Shown: positions 30,601-44,375, counted from the stretch's first letter. The stretch is DNA of 64,000 nt from Planococcus citri (GCF_950023065.1 NC_088679.1:29760001-29824000), one strand, 5' to 3'. Numbers and translations: made by a program. Notes: generated from the letters alone by a model not told the origin.

Positions 30601-33600
30601 ATGATGGAAAAAGGTGAAAATTTCCACTTACCAAGCACCTATGATTTGTGGAGACTCTTGTCAGTGATTTTCAAGAAATATCAAAATGGCCGTATGAGTT
30701 GAGTACGGCATTTTGTGAATGATGGAGAAAGGTGAAAATTTCCACTTACCAAGCACCTATGATTTGTGGAGACTTGGTCAGTGATTTTCAAGAAATATCA
30801 AAATGGCCGTATGAGTTGAGTACGGCATTTTGTGAATGATGGAAAAAGGTGAAAATTTCCCCTTTACAAGCACATATGATTTGTGGAGACTTGGTCAAGA
30901 AATATCAAAATGGCCGTATGAGTTGAGTACGGCATTTTGTGAATGATGGAAGAAGGTGAAAATTTCCACTTACCAAGCACCTATGATTTGTGGAGACTTG
31001 GTCAAGAAATATCAAAATGGCCGTATGAGTTGAGTACGGCATTTTGTGAATGATGGAAAAAGGTGAAAATTTCCACTTACCAAGCACCTATGATTTGTGG
31101 AGACTTGGTCAGTGATTTTCAAGAAATATCAAAATGGCCGTATGAGTTGAGTACGGCATTTTGTGAATGATGGAAAAAGGTGAAAATTTCCACTTACCAA
31201 GCACCTATGATTTGTGGAGACTTGGTCAGTGATTTTCAAGAAATATCAAAATGGCCGTATGAGTTGAGTACGCCATTTTGTGAATGATGGAAAAAGGTGA
31301 AAATTTCCACTTACCAAGCACCTATGATTTGTGGAGACTTGGTCAGTGATTTTCAAGAAATATCAAAATGGCCATATGAGTTGAGTACGGCATTTTGTGA
31401 ATGATGGAAAAATGTGAAAATTTCCCCTTTACAAGCACCTATGATTTGTGGAGACTTGGTCAAAAATATCAAAATGGCCGTATGAGTTGAGTACGGCATT
31501 TTGTGAGTGATGGGAAAAGGTGAAAATTTCCACTTACCAAGCACCTATGATTTGTGGAGACTTGGTCAGTGATTTTCAAGAAATATCAAAATGGCCGTAT
31601 GAGTTGAGTATGGCATTTAGTGAATGATGGAAAAAGGTGAAAATTTCCACTTACCAAGCACCTATGATTTGTGGAGACTTGGTCAGTGATTTTCAAGAAA
31701 TATCAAAATGGCCGTATGAGTTGAGTACGGCATTTTGTGAATGATGGAAAAAGGTGAAAATTTCCACTTACCAAGCACCTATGATTTGTGGAGACTCTTG
31801 TCAGTGATTTTCAAGAAATATCAAAATGGCCGTATGAGTTGAGTACGGCATTTTGTGAATGATGGAAAAAGGTGAAAATTTCCACTTACCAAGCACCTAT
31901 GATTTGTGGAGACTGGTTCAGTGATTTTCAAGAAATATCAAAATGGCTGTATGAGTTGAGTACGGCATTTTGTGAATGATGGAAAAAGGTGAAAATTTCC
32001 ACTTACCAAGCACCTATGATTTGTGGAGACTTGGTCAGTGATTTTCAAGAAATATCAAAATGGCCCTATGAGTTGAGTACGGCATTTTGTGAATGATGGA
32101 AAAAGGTGAAAATTTCCACTTACCAAGCACCTATGATTTGTGGAGACTTGGTCAGTGATTTTCAAGAAATATCAAAATGGCCGTATGAGTTGAGTACGGC
32201 ATTTTGTGAATGATGGAAAAAGGTGAAAATTTCCCCTTTACAAGCACATATGATTTGTGGAGACTTGGTCAAGAAATATCAAAATGGCCGTATGAGTTGA
32301 GTACGGCATTTTGTGAATGATGGAAGAAGGTGAAAATTTCCACTTACCAAGCACCTATGATTTGTGGAGACTTGGTCAAGAAATATCAAAATGGCCGTAT
32401 GAGTTGAGTACGGCATTTTGTGAATGATGGAAAAAGGTGAAAATTTCCACTTACCAAGCACCTATGATTTGTGGAGACTTGGTCAGTGATTTTCAAGAAA
32501 TATCAAAATGGCCGTATGAGTTGAGTACGGCATTTTGTGAATGATGGAAAAAGGTGAAAATTTCCACTTACCAAGCACCTATGATTTGTGGAGACTTGGT
32601 CAGTGATTTTCAAGAAATATCAAAATGGCCGTATGAGTTGAGTACGCCATTTTGTGAATGATGGAAAAAGGTGAAAATTTCCACTTACCAAGCACCTATG
32701 ATTTGTGGAGACTTGGTCAGTGATTTTCAAGAAATATCAAAATGGCTGTATGAGTTGAGTACGGCATTTTGTGAATGATGGAAAAAGGTGAAAATTTCCA
32801 CTTACCAAGCACCTATGATTTGTGGAGACTTGGTCAGTGATTTTCAAGAAATATCAAAATGGCCCTATGAGTTGAGTACGGCATTTTGTGAATGATGGAA
32901 AAAGGTGAAAATTTCCACTTACCAAGCACCTATGATTTGTGGAGACTTGGTCAGTGATTTTCAAGAAATATCAAAATGGCTGTATGAGTTGAGTACGGCA
33001 TTTTGTGAATGATGGAAAAAGGTGAAAATTTCCACTTACCAAGCACCTATGATTTGTGGAGACTTGGTCAGTGATTTTCAAGAAATATCAAAATGGCCGT
33101 ATGAGTTGAGTATGGCATTTTGTGAATGATGGAAAAAGGTGAAAATTTCCACTTACCAAGCACTTATGATTTGTGGAGACTTGGTCAGTGATTTTCAAGA
33201 AATATCAAAATGGCCGTATGAGTTGAGTACGGCATTTTGTGAATGATGGAAAAAGGTGAAAATTTCCCCTTTACAAGCACCTATGATTTGTGGAAACTTG
33301 GTCAGTGATTTTCAAGAAATATCAAAATGGCTGTATGAGTGTGAGTACGGCATTTTGTGAATGATGGAAAAAGGTGAAAATTTCCCCTTTACAAGCACCT
33401 ATGATTTGTGGATACTTGGTCAAGAAATATCAGAATGGCTGTATGAGTTGAGTACGGCATTTTGTGAATGATGGAAAAAGGTGAAAATTTCCACTTACCA
33501 AGCACCTATGATTTGTGGAGACTTGGTCAGTGATTTTCAAGAAATATCAAAATGGCCGTATGAGTTGAGTATGGCATTTTGTGAATGATGGAAAAAAGTG

Positions 33601-35262
33601 AAAATTTCCACTTACCAAGCACCTATGATTTGTGGAGACTTGGTCAGTGATTTTCAAGAAATATCAAAATGGCCGTATGAGTTGAGTATGGCATTTTGTG
33701 AATGATGGAAAAAGGTGAAAATTTCCACTTACCAAGCACTTATGATTTGTGGAGACTTGGTCAGTGATTTTCAAGAAATATCAAAATGGCAGTATGAGTT
33801 GAGTACGGCATTTTGTGAATGATGGAAAAAGGTGAAAATTTCCCCTTTACAAGCACCTATGATTTGTGGAAACTTGGTCAGTGATTTTCAAGAAATATCA
33901 AAATGGCCGTATGAGTTGAGTACGGCATTTTGTGAATGATGGAAAAAGGTGAAAATTTCCACTTACCAAGCACCTATGATTTATGGAGACTTGGTCAGTG
34001 ATTTTCAAGAAATATCAAAATGGCCGTATGAGTTGAGTACGGCATTTTGTGAATGATGGAAAAAAGTGAAAATTTCCACTTACCAAGCACCTATGATTTG
34101 TGGAGACTTGGTCAGTGATTTTCAAGAAATATCAAAATGGCCGTATGAGTTGAGTACGGCATTTTGTGAATGATGGAAAAAGGTGAAAATTTCCACTTAC
34201 CAAGCACCTATGATTTGTGGAGACTTGGTCAGTGATTTTCAAGAAATATCAAAATGGCTGTATGAGTTGAGTACGGCATTTTGTGAATGATGGAAAAAGG
34301 TGAAAATTTCCACTTACCAAGCACCTATGATTTGTGGAGACTTGGTCAGTGATTTTCAAGAAATATCAAAATGGCCGTATGAGTTGAGTACGGCATTTTG
34401 TGAATGATGGAAAAAGGTGAAAATTTCCACTTACCAAGCACCTATGATTTGTGGAGACTTGGTCAGTGATTTTCAAGAAATATCAAAATGGCCGTATGAG
34501 TTGAGTACGGCATTTTGTGAATGATGGAAAAAGGTGAAAATTTCCACTTACCAAGCACCTATGATTTGTGGAGACTTGGTCATGAAATATCAAAATGGCC
34601 GTATGAGTTGAGTACGGCATTTTGTGAATGATGGAAAAAGGTGAAAATTTCCACTTACCAAGCACCTATGATTTGTGGAGACTCTTGTCAGTGATTTTCA
34701 AGAAATATCAAAATGGCCGTATGAGTTGAGTACGGCATTTTGTGAATGATGGAAAAAGGTGAAAATTTCCACTTACCAAGCACCTATGATTTGTGGAGAC
34801 TTGGTCAGTGATTTTCAAGAAATATCAAAATGGCTGTATGAGTTGAGTACGGCATTTTGTGAATGATGGAAAAAGGTGAAAATTTCCATTTACCAAGCAC
34901 CTATGATTTGTGGAGACTTGGTCAGTGATTTTCAAGAAATATCAAAATGGCGGTATGAGTTGAGTACTGCATTTTGTGAATGATGGAAAAAGGTGAAAAT
35001 TTCCACTTACCAAGCACCTATGATTTGTGGAGACTTGGTCAGTGATTTTCAAGAAATATCAAAATGGCTGTATGAGTTGAGTACGAAATTTGGGAATGAT
35101 GGAAAAAGGTGAAAATTTCCCCTTTACAAGCACCTATGATTTGTGGAGACTTGGTCAGTGATTTTCAAGAAATATCAAAATGGCCGTATGAGTTGAGTAC
35201 GGCATTTTGTGAATGATGGAAAAAGTTGAAAATTTCCCCTTTACAAGCACCTATGATTTGTG
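27661..35262. repeat. 117-bp satellite array, middle block
   Basis: The same unit and orientation as 1-3892, resuming exactly at the LTR target duplication. It contains a higher-order repeat of 1,950 bp: about 28021-29970 and 29971-31920 are almost identical, sharing rare variants (GAGACTCTTG units, a TTTAGTG unit, AAAATGTG) at an exact 1,950-bp offset. Several 107-bp units mark positions within it. The block ends within a unit at the TIR element starting at 35263. Confidence 0.97.
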
Positions 35263-36571
35263 GGGCAAATGCAAATTCGGCACATTCTCACTTCTTGCAT
35301 ACAAACTCGGCACAATGCTAGAAATCGCTCCCTAATGACACATACAAACTCGGCACACAAGAAAAAAAAGAACGAAATTAACACATACAAACTCGGCACA
35401 TAGGAAAGAATAAACCTCGCATTTAAAACTTGAGTGTAAAAAATTTTTCGCACCTAACCTACGCATAAATACGCAAGTAGGTACCTAGTTTAGGTACGTA
35501 CTCTAATACGGATAATAGGGATGGATGTAATTTTAATTCTATGTACCTAACAAGGGAGGTGCCCGAGGTGATTTCAACAATTCTTGCACCATTAGACAGA
35601 GGACATTGAATATAGCATAACCGCAAATTTTCAGCTGCTGAAGTTGATATTTCAGCCGTCCAGGGCGATTTTTTGATTTTCACATAAGTATCGTATGTAC
35701 ATACTTAGCAATTTTGAAAAATTGTCCAAAAATAGTTGGCCCAGGTCGCATATCAATACCTCTCATATTATTTGGGCATTTTAATACATATGATGAGACT
35801 AACCCACAGTGAAATTTTCTGCTGCTGAAGTTGATATTTCGGCCATGCAGGACAATTTTTCGATTTTCACATTGCAATTTTGAAATAAAAATTGGTCAAA
35901 AATTGAAAAATCGCCCTACACCGCTGAAATATCAACTTCAGCAGCTGAAGATTTCACTATGGACTAGTCTCATCATAATGTACAAACGCCAATGTAATAT
36001 GAGAGGATTTGGGATGTGACCTGGGGCGACTATTTTTGGTCAATTTTTCAAAATTGCCATGTGAAAATCGAAAAATCGTCCTGGATTGCTGAAATATCAA
36101 CTTTAGCAGCTGAAAATTTGGGGTAAGGCCATGTTCGATGTCCTCTATCCAATGGTTGAAATCGGTGAATGTCACCTGAGGCATCTCACTTGTAAGTATT
36201 GTAGGTACCTACTACCTACATGAATTAACAGAGTACCTAGCTACTTTGTTGATAAGTATGTATGTACATATCTGCCTTGGATGAAATCTATTGAAAACAT
36301 AATGTGTGGATACATGTTCTATCTATTTTACCTATTTGACTATTTTCTAGCGTGTCGAATTAGTATCTATTTGTATGTGCTCTTTTCGGTTTCGTTCATT
36401 TTTTCCAATATGCCGAATTTGTATGTGTTCTTTTCGATTTCGTTCGCTTATTCTAATGTGCCGAATTTGTATGTGTTACTTTCGTTCTTTTTTTCTTATG
36501 TGCCGAGTTTGTATGTGTCATTACTGACCCCTGGTGTGCTTCCTTATCTTGTGCCGAAATTGTATATGCCC
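35263..36571. mobile_element. TIR element inserted in the satellite, foldback-like interior
   Basis: The ends read GGGCAAATGCAAATTCGG and, reverse-complemented, GGGCATATACAATTTCGG. GATTTGTG is present on both sides (35255-35262 and 36572-36579), an 8-bp target duplication of satellite sequence. The terminal 150 bp or so on each side carry repeated subterminal motifs ACACATACAAACTCGGCACA. The centre has four related segments containing GCTGAAATATCAACTT, two in each orientation, so the whole could fold back on itself. No transposase is encoded. An 8-bp duplication fits hAT, P or Merlin-type elements; I cannot assign one. Confidence 0.88.
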
Positions 36572-39500
36572 GATTTGTGGAGACTTGGTCAGTGATTTTC
36601 AAGAAATATCAAAATGGCCGTATGAGTTGAGTATGGCATTTTGTGAGTGATGGGAAAAGGTGAAAATTTCCACTTACCAAGCAACTATGATTTGTGGAGA
36701 CTTGGTCAGTGATTTTCAAGAAATATCAAAATGGCCGTATGAGTTGAGTACGGCATTTTGTGAATGATGGAAAAAGGTGAAAATTTCCCCTTTACAAGCA
36801 CCTATGATTTGTGGAGACTTGGTCAGTGATTTTCAAGATATATCAAAATGGCCGTATGAGTTGAGTACAGCATTTTGTGAATGATGGAAAAAGGTGAAAA
36901 TTTCCACTTACCAAGCACCTATGATTTGTGGAGACTTGGTCAGTGATTTTCAAGAAATATCAAAATGGCCGTATGAGTTGAGTACGGCATTTTGTGAATG
37001 ATGGAAAAAGGTGAAAATTTCCCCTTTACAAGCACATATGATTTGTGGAGACTTGGTCAAGAAATATCAAAATGGCCGTATGAGTTGAGTACGGCATTTT
37101 GTGAATGATGGAAGAAGGTGAAAATTTCCACTTACCAAGCACCTATGATTTGTGGAGACTTGGTCAAGAAATATCAAAATGGCCGTATGAGTTGAGTACG
37201 GCATTTTGTGAATGATGGAAAAAGGTGAAAATTTCCACTTACCAAGCACCTATGATTTGTGGAGACTTGGTCAGTGATTTTCAAGAAATATCAAAATGGC
37301 CGTATGAGTTGAGTACGGCATTTTGTGAATGATGGAAAAAGGTGAAAATTTCCACTTACCAAGCACCTATGATTTGTGGAGACTTGGTCAGTGATTTTCA
37401 AGAAATATCAAAATGGCCGTATGAGTTGAGTACGCCATTTTGTGAATGATGGAAAAAGGTGAAAATTTCCACTTACCAAGCACCTATGATTTGTGGAGAC
37501 TTGGTCAGTGATTTTCAAGAAATATCAAAATGGCCATATGAGTTGAGTACGGCATTTTGTGAATGATGGAAAAAGGTGAAAATTTCCCCTTTACAAGCAC
37601 CTATGATTTGTGGAGACTTGGTCAGTGATTTTCAAGATATATCAAAATGGCCGTATGAGTTGAGTACAGCATTTTGTGAATGATGGAAAAAGGTGAAAAT
37701 TTCCACTTACCAAGCACCTATGATTTGTGGAGACTTGGTCAGTGATTTTCAAGAAATATCAAAATGGCCGTATGAGTTGAGTACGGCATTTTGTGAATGA
37801 TGGAAAAAGGTGAAAATTTCCCCTTTACAAGCACATATGATTTGTGGAGACTTGGTCAAGAAATATCAAAATGGCCGTATGAGTTGAGTACGGCATTTTG
37901 TGAATGATGGAAGAAGGTGAAAATTTCCACTTACCAAGCACCTATGATTTGTGGAGACTTGGTCAAGAAATATCAAAATGGCCGTATGAGTTGAGTACGG
38001 CATTTTGTGAATGATGGAAAAAGGTGAAAATTTCCACTTACCAAGCACCTATGATTTGTGGAGACTTGGTCAGTGATTTTCAAGAAATATCAAAATGGCC
38101 GTATGAGTTGAGTACGTCATTTTGTGAATGATGGAAAAAGGTGAAAATTTCCACTTACCAAGCACCTATGATTTGTGGAGACTTGGTCAAGAAATATCAA
38201 AATGGCTGTATGAGTTGAGTACGCCATTTTGTGAATGATGGAAAAAGGTGAAAATTTCCACTTACCAAGCACCTATGATTTGTGGAGACTTGGTCAGTGA
38301 TTTTCAAGAAATATCAAAATGGCCATATGAGTTGAGTACGGCATTTTGTGAATGATGGAAAAATGTGAAAATTTCCCCTTTACAAGCACCTATGATTTGT
38401 GGAGACTTGGTCAAAAATATCAAAATGGCCGTATGAGTTGAGTACGGCATTTTGTGAGTGATGGGAAAAGGTGAAAATTTCCACTTACCAAGCACCTATG
38501 ATTTGTGGAGACTTGGTCAGTGATTTTCAAGAAATATCAAAATGGCCGTATGAGTTGAGTATGGCATTTAGTGAATGATGGAAAAAGGTGAAAATTTCCA
38601 CTTACCAAGCACCTATGATTTGTGGAGACTTGGTCAGTGATTTTCAAGAAATATCAAAACGGCCGTATGAGTTGAGTACGGCATTTTGTGAATGATGGAA
38701 AAAGGTGAAAATTTCCACTTACCAAGCACCTATGATTTGTGGAGACTCTTGTCAGTGATTTTCAAGAAATATCAAAATGGCCGTATGAGTTGAGTACGGC
38801 ATTTTGTGAATGATGGAAAAAGGTGAAAATTTCCACTTACCAAGCACCTATGATTTGTGGAGACTGGTTCAGTGATTTTCAAGAAATATCAAAATGGCTG
38901 TATGAGTTGAGTACGGCATTTTGTGAATGATGGAAAAAGGTGAAAATTTCCACTTACCAAGCACCTATGATTTGTGGAGACTTGGTCAGTGATTTTCAAG
39001 AAATATCAAAATGGCCGTATGAGTTGAGTACTGCATTTTGTGAATGATGGAAAAAGGTGAAAATTTCCACTTACCAAGCACCTATGATTTGTGGAGACTC
39101 TTGTCAGTGATTTTCAAGAAATATCAAAATGGCCGTATGAGTTGAGTACGGCATTTTGTGAATGATGGAAAAAGGTGAAAATTTCCACTTACCAAGCACC
39201 TATGATTTGTGGAGACTTGGTCAGTGATTTTCAAGAAATATCAAAATGGCTGTATGAGTTGAGTACGGCATTTTGTGAATGATGGAAAAAGGTGAAAATT
39301 TCCCCTTTACAAGCACCTATGATTTGTGGAGACTTGGTCAAGAAATATCAAAATGGCCGTATGAGTTGAGTATGGCATTTTGTGAATGATGGAAAAAGGT
39401 GAAAATTTCCACTTACCAAGCACCTATGATTTGTGGAGACTTGGTCAGTGATTTTCAAGAAATATCAAAATGGCTGTATGAGTTGAGTACGGCATTTTGT

Positions 39501-41861
39501 GAATGATGGAAAAAGGTGAAAATTTCCCCTTACCAAGCACCTATGATTTGTGGAGACTTGGTCAAGAAATATCAGAATGGCCGTATGAGTTGAGTACGGC
39601 ATTTTGTGAATGATGGAAAAAGGTGAAAATTTCCCCTTTACAAGCACCAATGATTTGTGGAGACTTGGTCAGTGATTTTCAAGAAATATTAAAATGGCCG
39701 TATGAGTTGAGTACGGCATTTTGTGAATGATGGAAAAAGGTGAAAATTTCCACTTACCAAGCACCTATGATTTGTGGAGACTTGGTCAGTGATTTTCAAG
39801 AAATATCAAAATGGCCCTATGAGTTGAGTATGGCATTTTGTGAATGATGGAAAAAGGTGAAAATTTCCACTTACCAAGCACCTATGATTTGTGGAGACTT
39901 GGTCAGTGATTTTCAAGAAATATCAAAATGGCTGTATGAGTTGAGTACGGCATTTTGTGAATGATGGAAAAAGGTGAAAATTTCCACTTACCAAGCACCT
40001 ATGATTTGTGGAGACTTGGTCAAGAAATATCAAAATGGCCGTATGAGTTGAGTACGGCATTTTGTGAATGATGGAAAAAGGTGAAAATTTCCACTTACCA
40101 AGCACCTATGATTTGTGGAGACTCTTGTCAGTGATTTTCAAGAAATATCAAAATGGCCGTATGAGTTGAGTACGGCATTTTGTGAATGATGGAAAAAGGT
40201 GAAAATTTCCACTTACCAAGCACCTATGATTTGTGGAGACTGGTTCAGTGATTTTCAAGAAATATCAAAATGGCTGTATGAGTTGAGTACGGCATTTTGT
40301 GAATGATGGAAAAAGGTGAAAATTTCCACTTACCAAGCACTTATGATTTGTGGAGACTTGGTCAGTGATTTTCAAGAAATATCAAAATGGCCGTATGAGT
40401 TGAGTACGGCATTTTGTGAATGATGGAAAAAGGTGAAAATTTCCCCTTTACAAGCACCTATGATTTGTGGAAACTTGGTCAGTGATTTTCAAGAAATATC
40501 AAAATGGCTGTATGAGTTGAGTACGGCATTTTGTGAATGATGGAAAAAGGTGAAAATTTCCCCTTTACAAGCACCTATGATTTGTGGAGACTTGGTCAAG
40601 AAATATCAAAATGGCCGTATGAGTTGAGTACGGCATTTTGTGAGTGATGGGAAAAGGTGAAAATTTCCACTTACCAAGCACCTATGATTTGTGGAGACTT
40701 GGTCAGTGATTTTCAAGAAATATCAAAATGGCCGTATGAGTTGAGTACGGCATTTTGTGAATGATGGAAAAAGGTGAAAATTTCCACTTACCAAGCACCT
40801 ATGATTTGTGGAGACTTGGTCAGTGATTTTCAAGAAATATCAAAATGGCTGTATGAGTTGAGTACAGAAATATCAAAATGGCCATATGAGTTGAGTACGG
40901 CATTTTGTGAATGATGGAAAAAGTTGAAAATTTCCCCTTTACAAGCACCTATGATTTGTGGAGACTTGGTCAGTGATTTTCAAGAAATATCAAAATGGCC
41001 GTATGAGTTGAGTACGGCATTTTATGAATGATGGAAAAAGGTGAAAATTTCCACTTACCAAGCACCTATGATTTGTGGAGACTTAGTCAGTGATTTTCAA
41101 GAAATATCAAAATGGCCGTATGAGTTGAGTACGGCATTTTGTGAATGATGGAAAAAAGTGAAAATTTCCACTTACCAAGCACCTATGATTTGTGGAGACT
41201 TGGTCAGTGATTTTCAAGAAATATCAAAATGGCTGTATGAGTTGAGTATGGCATTTTGTGAATGATGGAAAAAGGTGAAAATTTCCCCTTTACAAGCACC
41301 TATGATTTGTGGAGACTTGGTCAGTGATTTTCAAGAAATATCAAAATGGCCGTACGGCATTTTGTGAATGATGGAAAAAGGTGAAAATTTCCCCTTTACA
41401 AGCACCTATGATTTGTGGAGACTTGGTCAGTGATTTTCAAGAAATATCAAAATGGCCGTATGAGTTGAGTACGGCATTTTGTGAATGATGGAAAAAGGTG
41501 AAAATTTCCACTTACCAAGCACCTATGATTTGTGGAGACTTGGTCTGTGATTTTCAAGAAATATCAAAATGGCCGTATGAGTTGAGTATGGCATTTTGTG
41601 AATGATGGAAAAAAGTGAAAATTTCCACTTACCAAGCACCTATGATTTGTGGAGACTTGGTCAGTGATTTTCAAGAAATATCAAAATGGCCGTATGAGTT
41701 GAGTACGGCATTTTGTGAATGATGGAAAAAGGTGAAAATTTCCACTTACCAAGCACCTATGATTTGTGGAGACTTGGTCAGTGATTTTCAAGAAATATCA
41801 AAATGGCCGTATGAGTTGTGTATGGCATTTTGTGAATGATGGAAAAAGGTGAAAATTTCCA
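36572..41861. repeat. 117-bp satellite array, right block
   Basis: Continuation of the same array after the TIR element. A local duplication with a period of about 799 bp is visible (variants GATATATC and GTACAGC near 36830 recur near 37630). The block around 38280-38860 resembles 29380-29960 in the middle block, which shows that the array was once continuous. A small rearranged unit lies at 40860-40880. The array stops inside a unit at CCACTT near 41861. Confidence 0.97.
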
Positions 41862-42830
41862 CTTTGCGTGTTTTTTGATGTTTAGCCAAGCCTACAGCCC
41901 CTCCAAATTGACCTAGAGGGTCCAAATTTTCACAGTACATTGGGAGGATGTACCCGAAGTGCCTTTTGCAGGTTTCAACCTTCCAACCCCATTTGACCCC
42001 TCTCCAGGGTCAAAAAAGTGGATTTTTTCATCCATTTCACGTGTTTTTTTGAAAATTGCATTTAGCCAAGCCTTCAGCCCCTCCAAATTGACCTAGAGGG
42101 TCCAAATTTTTACAGTACAATGGGAGGATGTACCCGAAGTGCCTTTTGCATGTTTCAACCGTCCAACCCCATTTTTACAGAAAGGTCATTTTTTTGGAGG
42201 GGCATAATATGACCCCAAATGAATGAAAAGGGTCCAAATTCATGCCATTGGTCAGTACCCTTATTGTGATCAACATATCCAAATTTCAGCTTCCTAGGTC
42301 ATCCCCACTCCATTTTAGTTGGGAAAAACCACATTTCACCCCTATTTGTGACCCCCTCACCCCTAAAATTGAGCTAGGGGATCCAAATTCTCAGCATACA
42401 ATAAGAAGCTGCCCCTTGAATGCTTTTTACAGGATTCAACCTTCCAACCCCTTTTGACCTCTCTCCAGGGTCAAAAAAGTGGATTTTTGCATGTTTTTTG
42501 ACATTTAGCCAGACCTACAGCCCCTCCAAATTGCCCTAGAGGGTACAAATTTTCACAGTACATTGGGAGGGTGTACCCGAAGTGCCTTTTGCAGGTTTCA
42601 ACCTTCCAACCCCATTTGACCCCTCTCCAGGGACAAAAAAGTGGATTTTTTTCATCGATTTACGTGTTTTTTGAAAATTTTGACCTTTAGCCAAGCCTAC
42701 AGCCCCTCCAAATTGACCTAGATGGCTCAAATTTTCACAGTACAGTTGGAGGATGTACCCGAAGTGCCTTTTGCCAGTTTCAACCTTCCACCCCCATTTG
42801 ACCTGTTTCAGGGTCAAGACAGGTTTGTTA
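41862..42830. repeat. Tandem repeat of about 180 bp
   Basis: Four clear copies and one diverged copy. Each has CAGCCCCTCCAAATTG, GTACCCGAAGTGCC and CTCTCCAGGGTCA. The marker GTACCCGAAGTGCC occurs at about 41951, 42131, 42574 and 42756. The middle part (42183-42481) is a related but rearranged copy. No coding potential is evident. Confidence 0.85.
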
Positions 42831-43060
42831 CCATATTTTTTGAAGGAGGAAGAAGAGAGTTGGGCGAAGTCCGAGGGGGTGCAGGGGGGACAGAGTCCCC
42901 CCGCCAACATAAGAAAGAAATCGTGGAAGGAGTGATTTGGGCGAAGCCCATGGGGGTTGTAGAGAGGACAACGTCCCCCTAAACGCAGGCGAAGCACAGG
43001 AGCGAAGCGAGGGTGCGAGTAGTTCAAGAGCCCTCAATGTTTCTTGCACAAAAATTTGGC
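42831..43060. repeat. GC-rich segment with hairpins
   Basis: Contains a perfect GGGGGGAC-AGA-GTCCCCCC hairpin and a weaker one around GGGGGTTG/CAACGTCCCCC, with repeated GGCGAAGC/GCGAAGC words. Composition differs sharply from the AT-rich surroundings. It could be the end of a mobile element, but I cannot identify which. Confidence 0.5.
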
Positions 43061-43065
43061 TCTTA

Positions 43066-43353
43066 CGTAGCGGCAGACTGCTACGACTTTTTTTTTTTAG
43101 TTTCGTTTTACCCGTTATTATAAGGCATAACATTATTTCAAAGTATAACGAAATGAAAACGAAAAAATTTGAGCAAAAGTGAGGAAAACGATTTTATTTT
43201 AGGCAAAACGAAATGAAAACGAAATAGAAAAAGGCATAACGCGAAACGTAACGAAAAAAAATCTTAGGCATAACGAAACGAAACGAATTGCTTCTCCATT
43301 TTACATAACATTATGAAAAACGAAACGAAATTACTTTTGTTTGGCCAACACTG
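43066..43353. mobile_element. Possible hAT-like MITE with AACGAAACG repeats
   Basis: The right end, reverse-complemented, starts CAGTGTTGGCCAAAC, typical of hAT termini. The left end may be CAGACTGCTACGAC followed by TAGTTTCGTTTT, which agrees only partly. Inside are many AACGAAA words and two copies of a GGCATAACG motif. No target duplication was found, so the limits are tentative. Confidence 0.35.
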
Positions 43354-43465
43354 ATCATCACTAATGTAAGAAGTCGTTTTTCATTACAAGTACCTAGGTA
43401 TATTTTGTGTGTTCTCGCGCTATTTTTGTCGTCTTGGTACATTTGGCGTTTCTGATACTTCCTAG

Positions 43466-44375
43466 CAGGGCTGGTGGAACGGAACAGAACGGAACGAATA
43501 AACGGAACAATAAACAAATCGGGAAAAAATCTTATTGAGAACAGAACAGAACAGAAGAGAACGGAACGGAACAGAACAAAATGAACAAAACCACAACAGA
43601 ACAAATAAGATAAGGAAGTGCTCTTGAACAGAACAGAACAGAACAGAACAAAACAGAAAGAAAAATTGGAACGGAACGGAACAGAACAGAACAGAACAAA
43701 ATGAAAAAATTTGAAATTACCTACACTATCAGCCTATCAGCCAACTGCCAACTCAGCAGGTTACAATGGGGGGGGGGCGGATGGTCAAGTGTGAATTTTA
43801 GCTTTCCAATTCCATCTTCATTTGGTAAAATTTAGTGGAAATTTCGATTCTCAAAAATCTGCTGGAAGGTTGCAGAAATGAAAATTGCTCAAAATGGCTG
43901 AAAATCATTTTCAGTTGATTCGGCGGGAGTGGTGGGTGGTGGGACATGATTAATTGATTATAGCACATTCTAGATGAATTCAGTAAAATTTTGATCTTTT
44001 TTCTCATAGTCATTTTGGGACATGGGACTAAATTTGAGTTTAAAAAATTCATCAAAAAATGAAAAATAAAAATATGCACTTCAGTTCTTGAAATTTTCAA
44101 AATTTTGGATGTTAATTTGATGATTCGATCTAGCTTTGCCCAGTTCAAAAATTTTTCTGTCAGGTGGGATACCCCCCCCCCCTCCCTTAGAAAAACGGAA
44201 CGGAACGGAACAGAACAGAACAGAACAGAACAGAACAAAACGGAACGGAACAGAACAGAACAAAACAGAACGGAACGAAAAAATGATGAACAAAACGGAA
44301 CAGAACAGTAAAAATGCAAAGTGATTTGTTCATGAACGGAACGGAACAAAACGATCGTTTCGGTCACCAGCCCTG
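43466..44375. mobile_element. hAT-like non-autonomous element with GAACGGAACAGAAC repeats
   Basis: Left end CAGGGCTGGTGGAAC; right end, reverse-complemented, CAGGGCTGGTGACCG, giving an 11-bp perfect TIR with the CAGGG start common in hAT elements. Both sides carry long runs of GGAAC/AGAAC simple repeats (43480-43700 and 44190-44350) on the same strand. No transposase frame is present and no 8-bp target duplication is evident. The Cys/Ser/Phe-rich frames here are translations of the simple repeat. Confidence 0.65.

Noticed and set aside
1..41861. CRISPR-like array
   Set aside because: The repeats are contiguous 117-bp satellite units with no unique spacers, in a eukaryotic context.
43311..44311. 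Cys/Ser/Phe/Val-rich frames
   Set aside because: They are translations of the GGAAC/AGAAC simple repeats, not protein-coding sequence.
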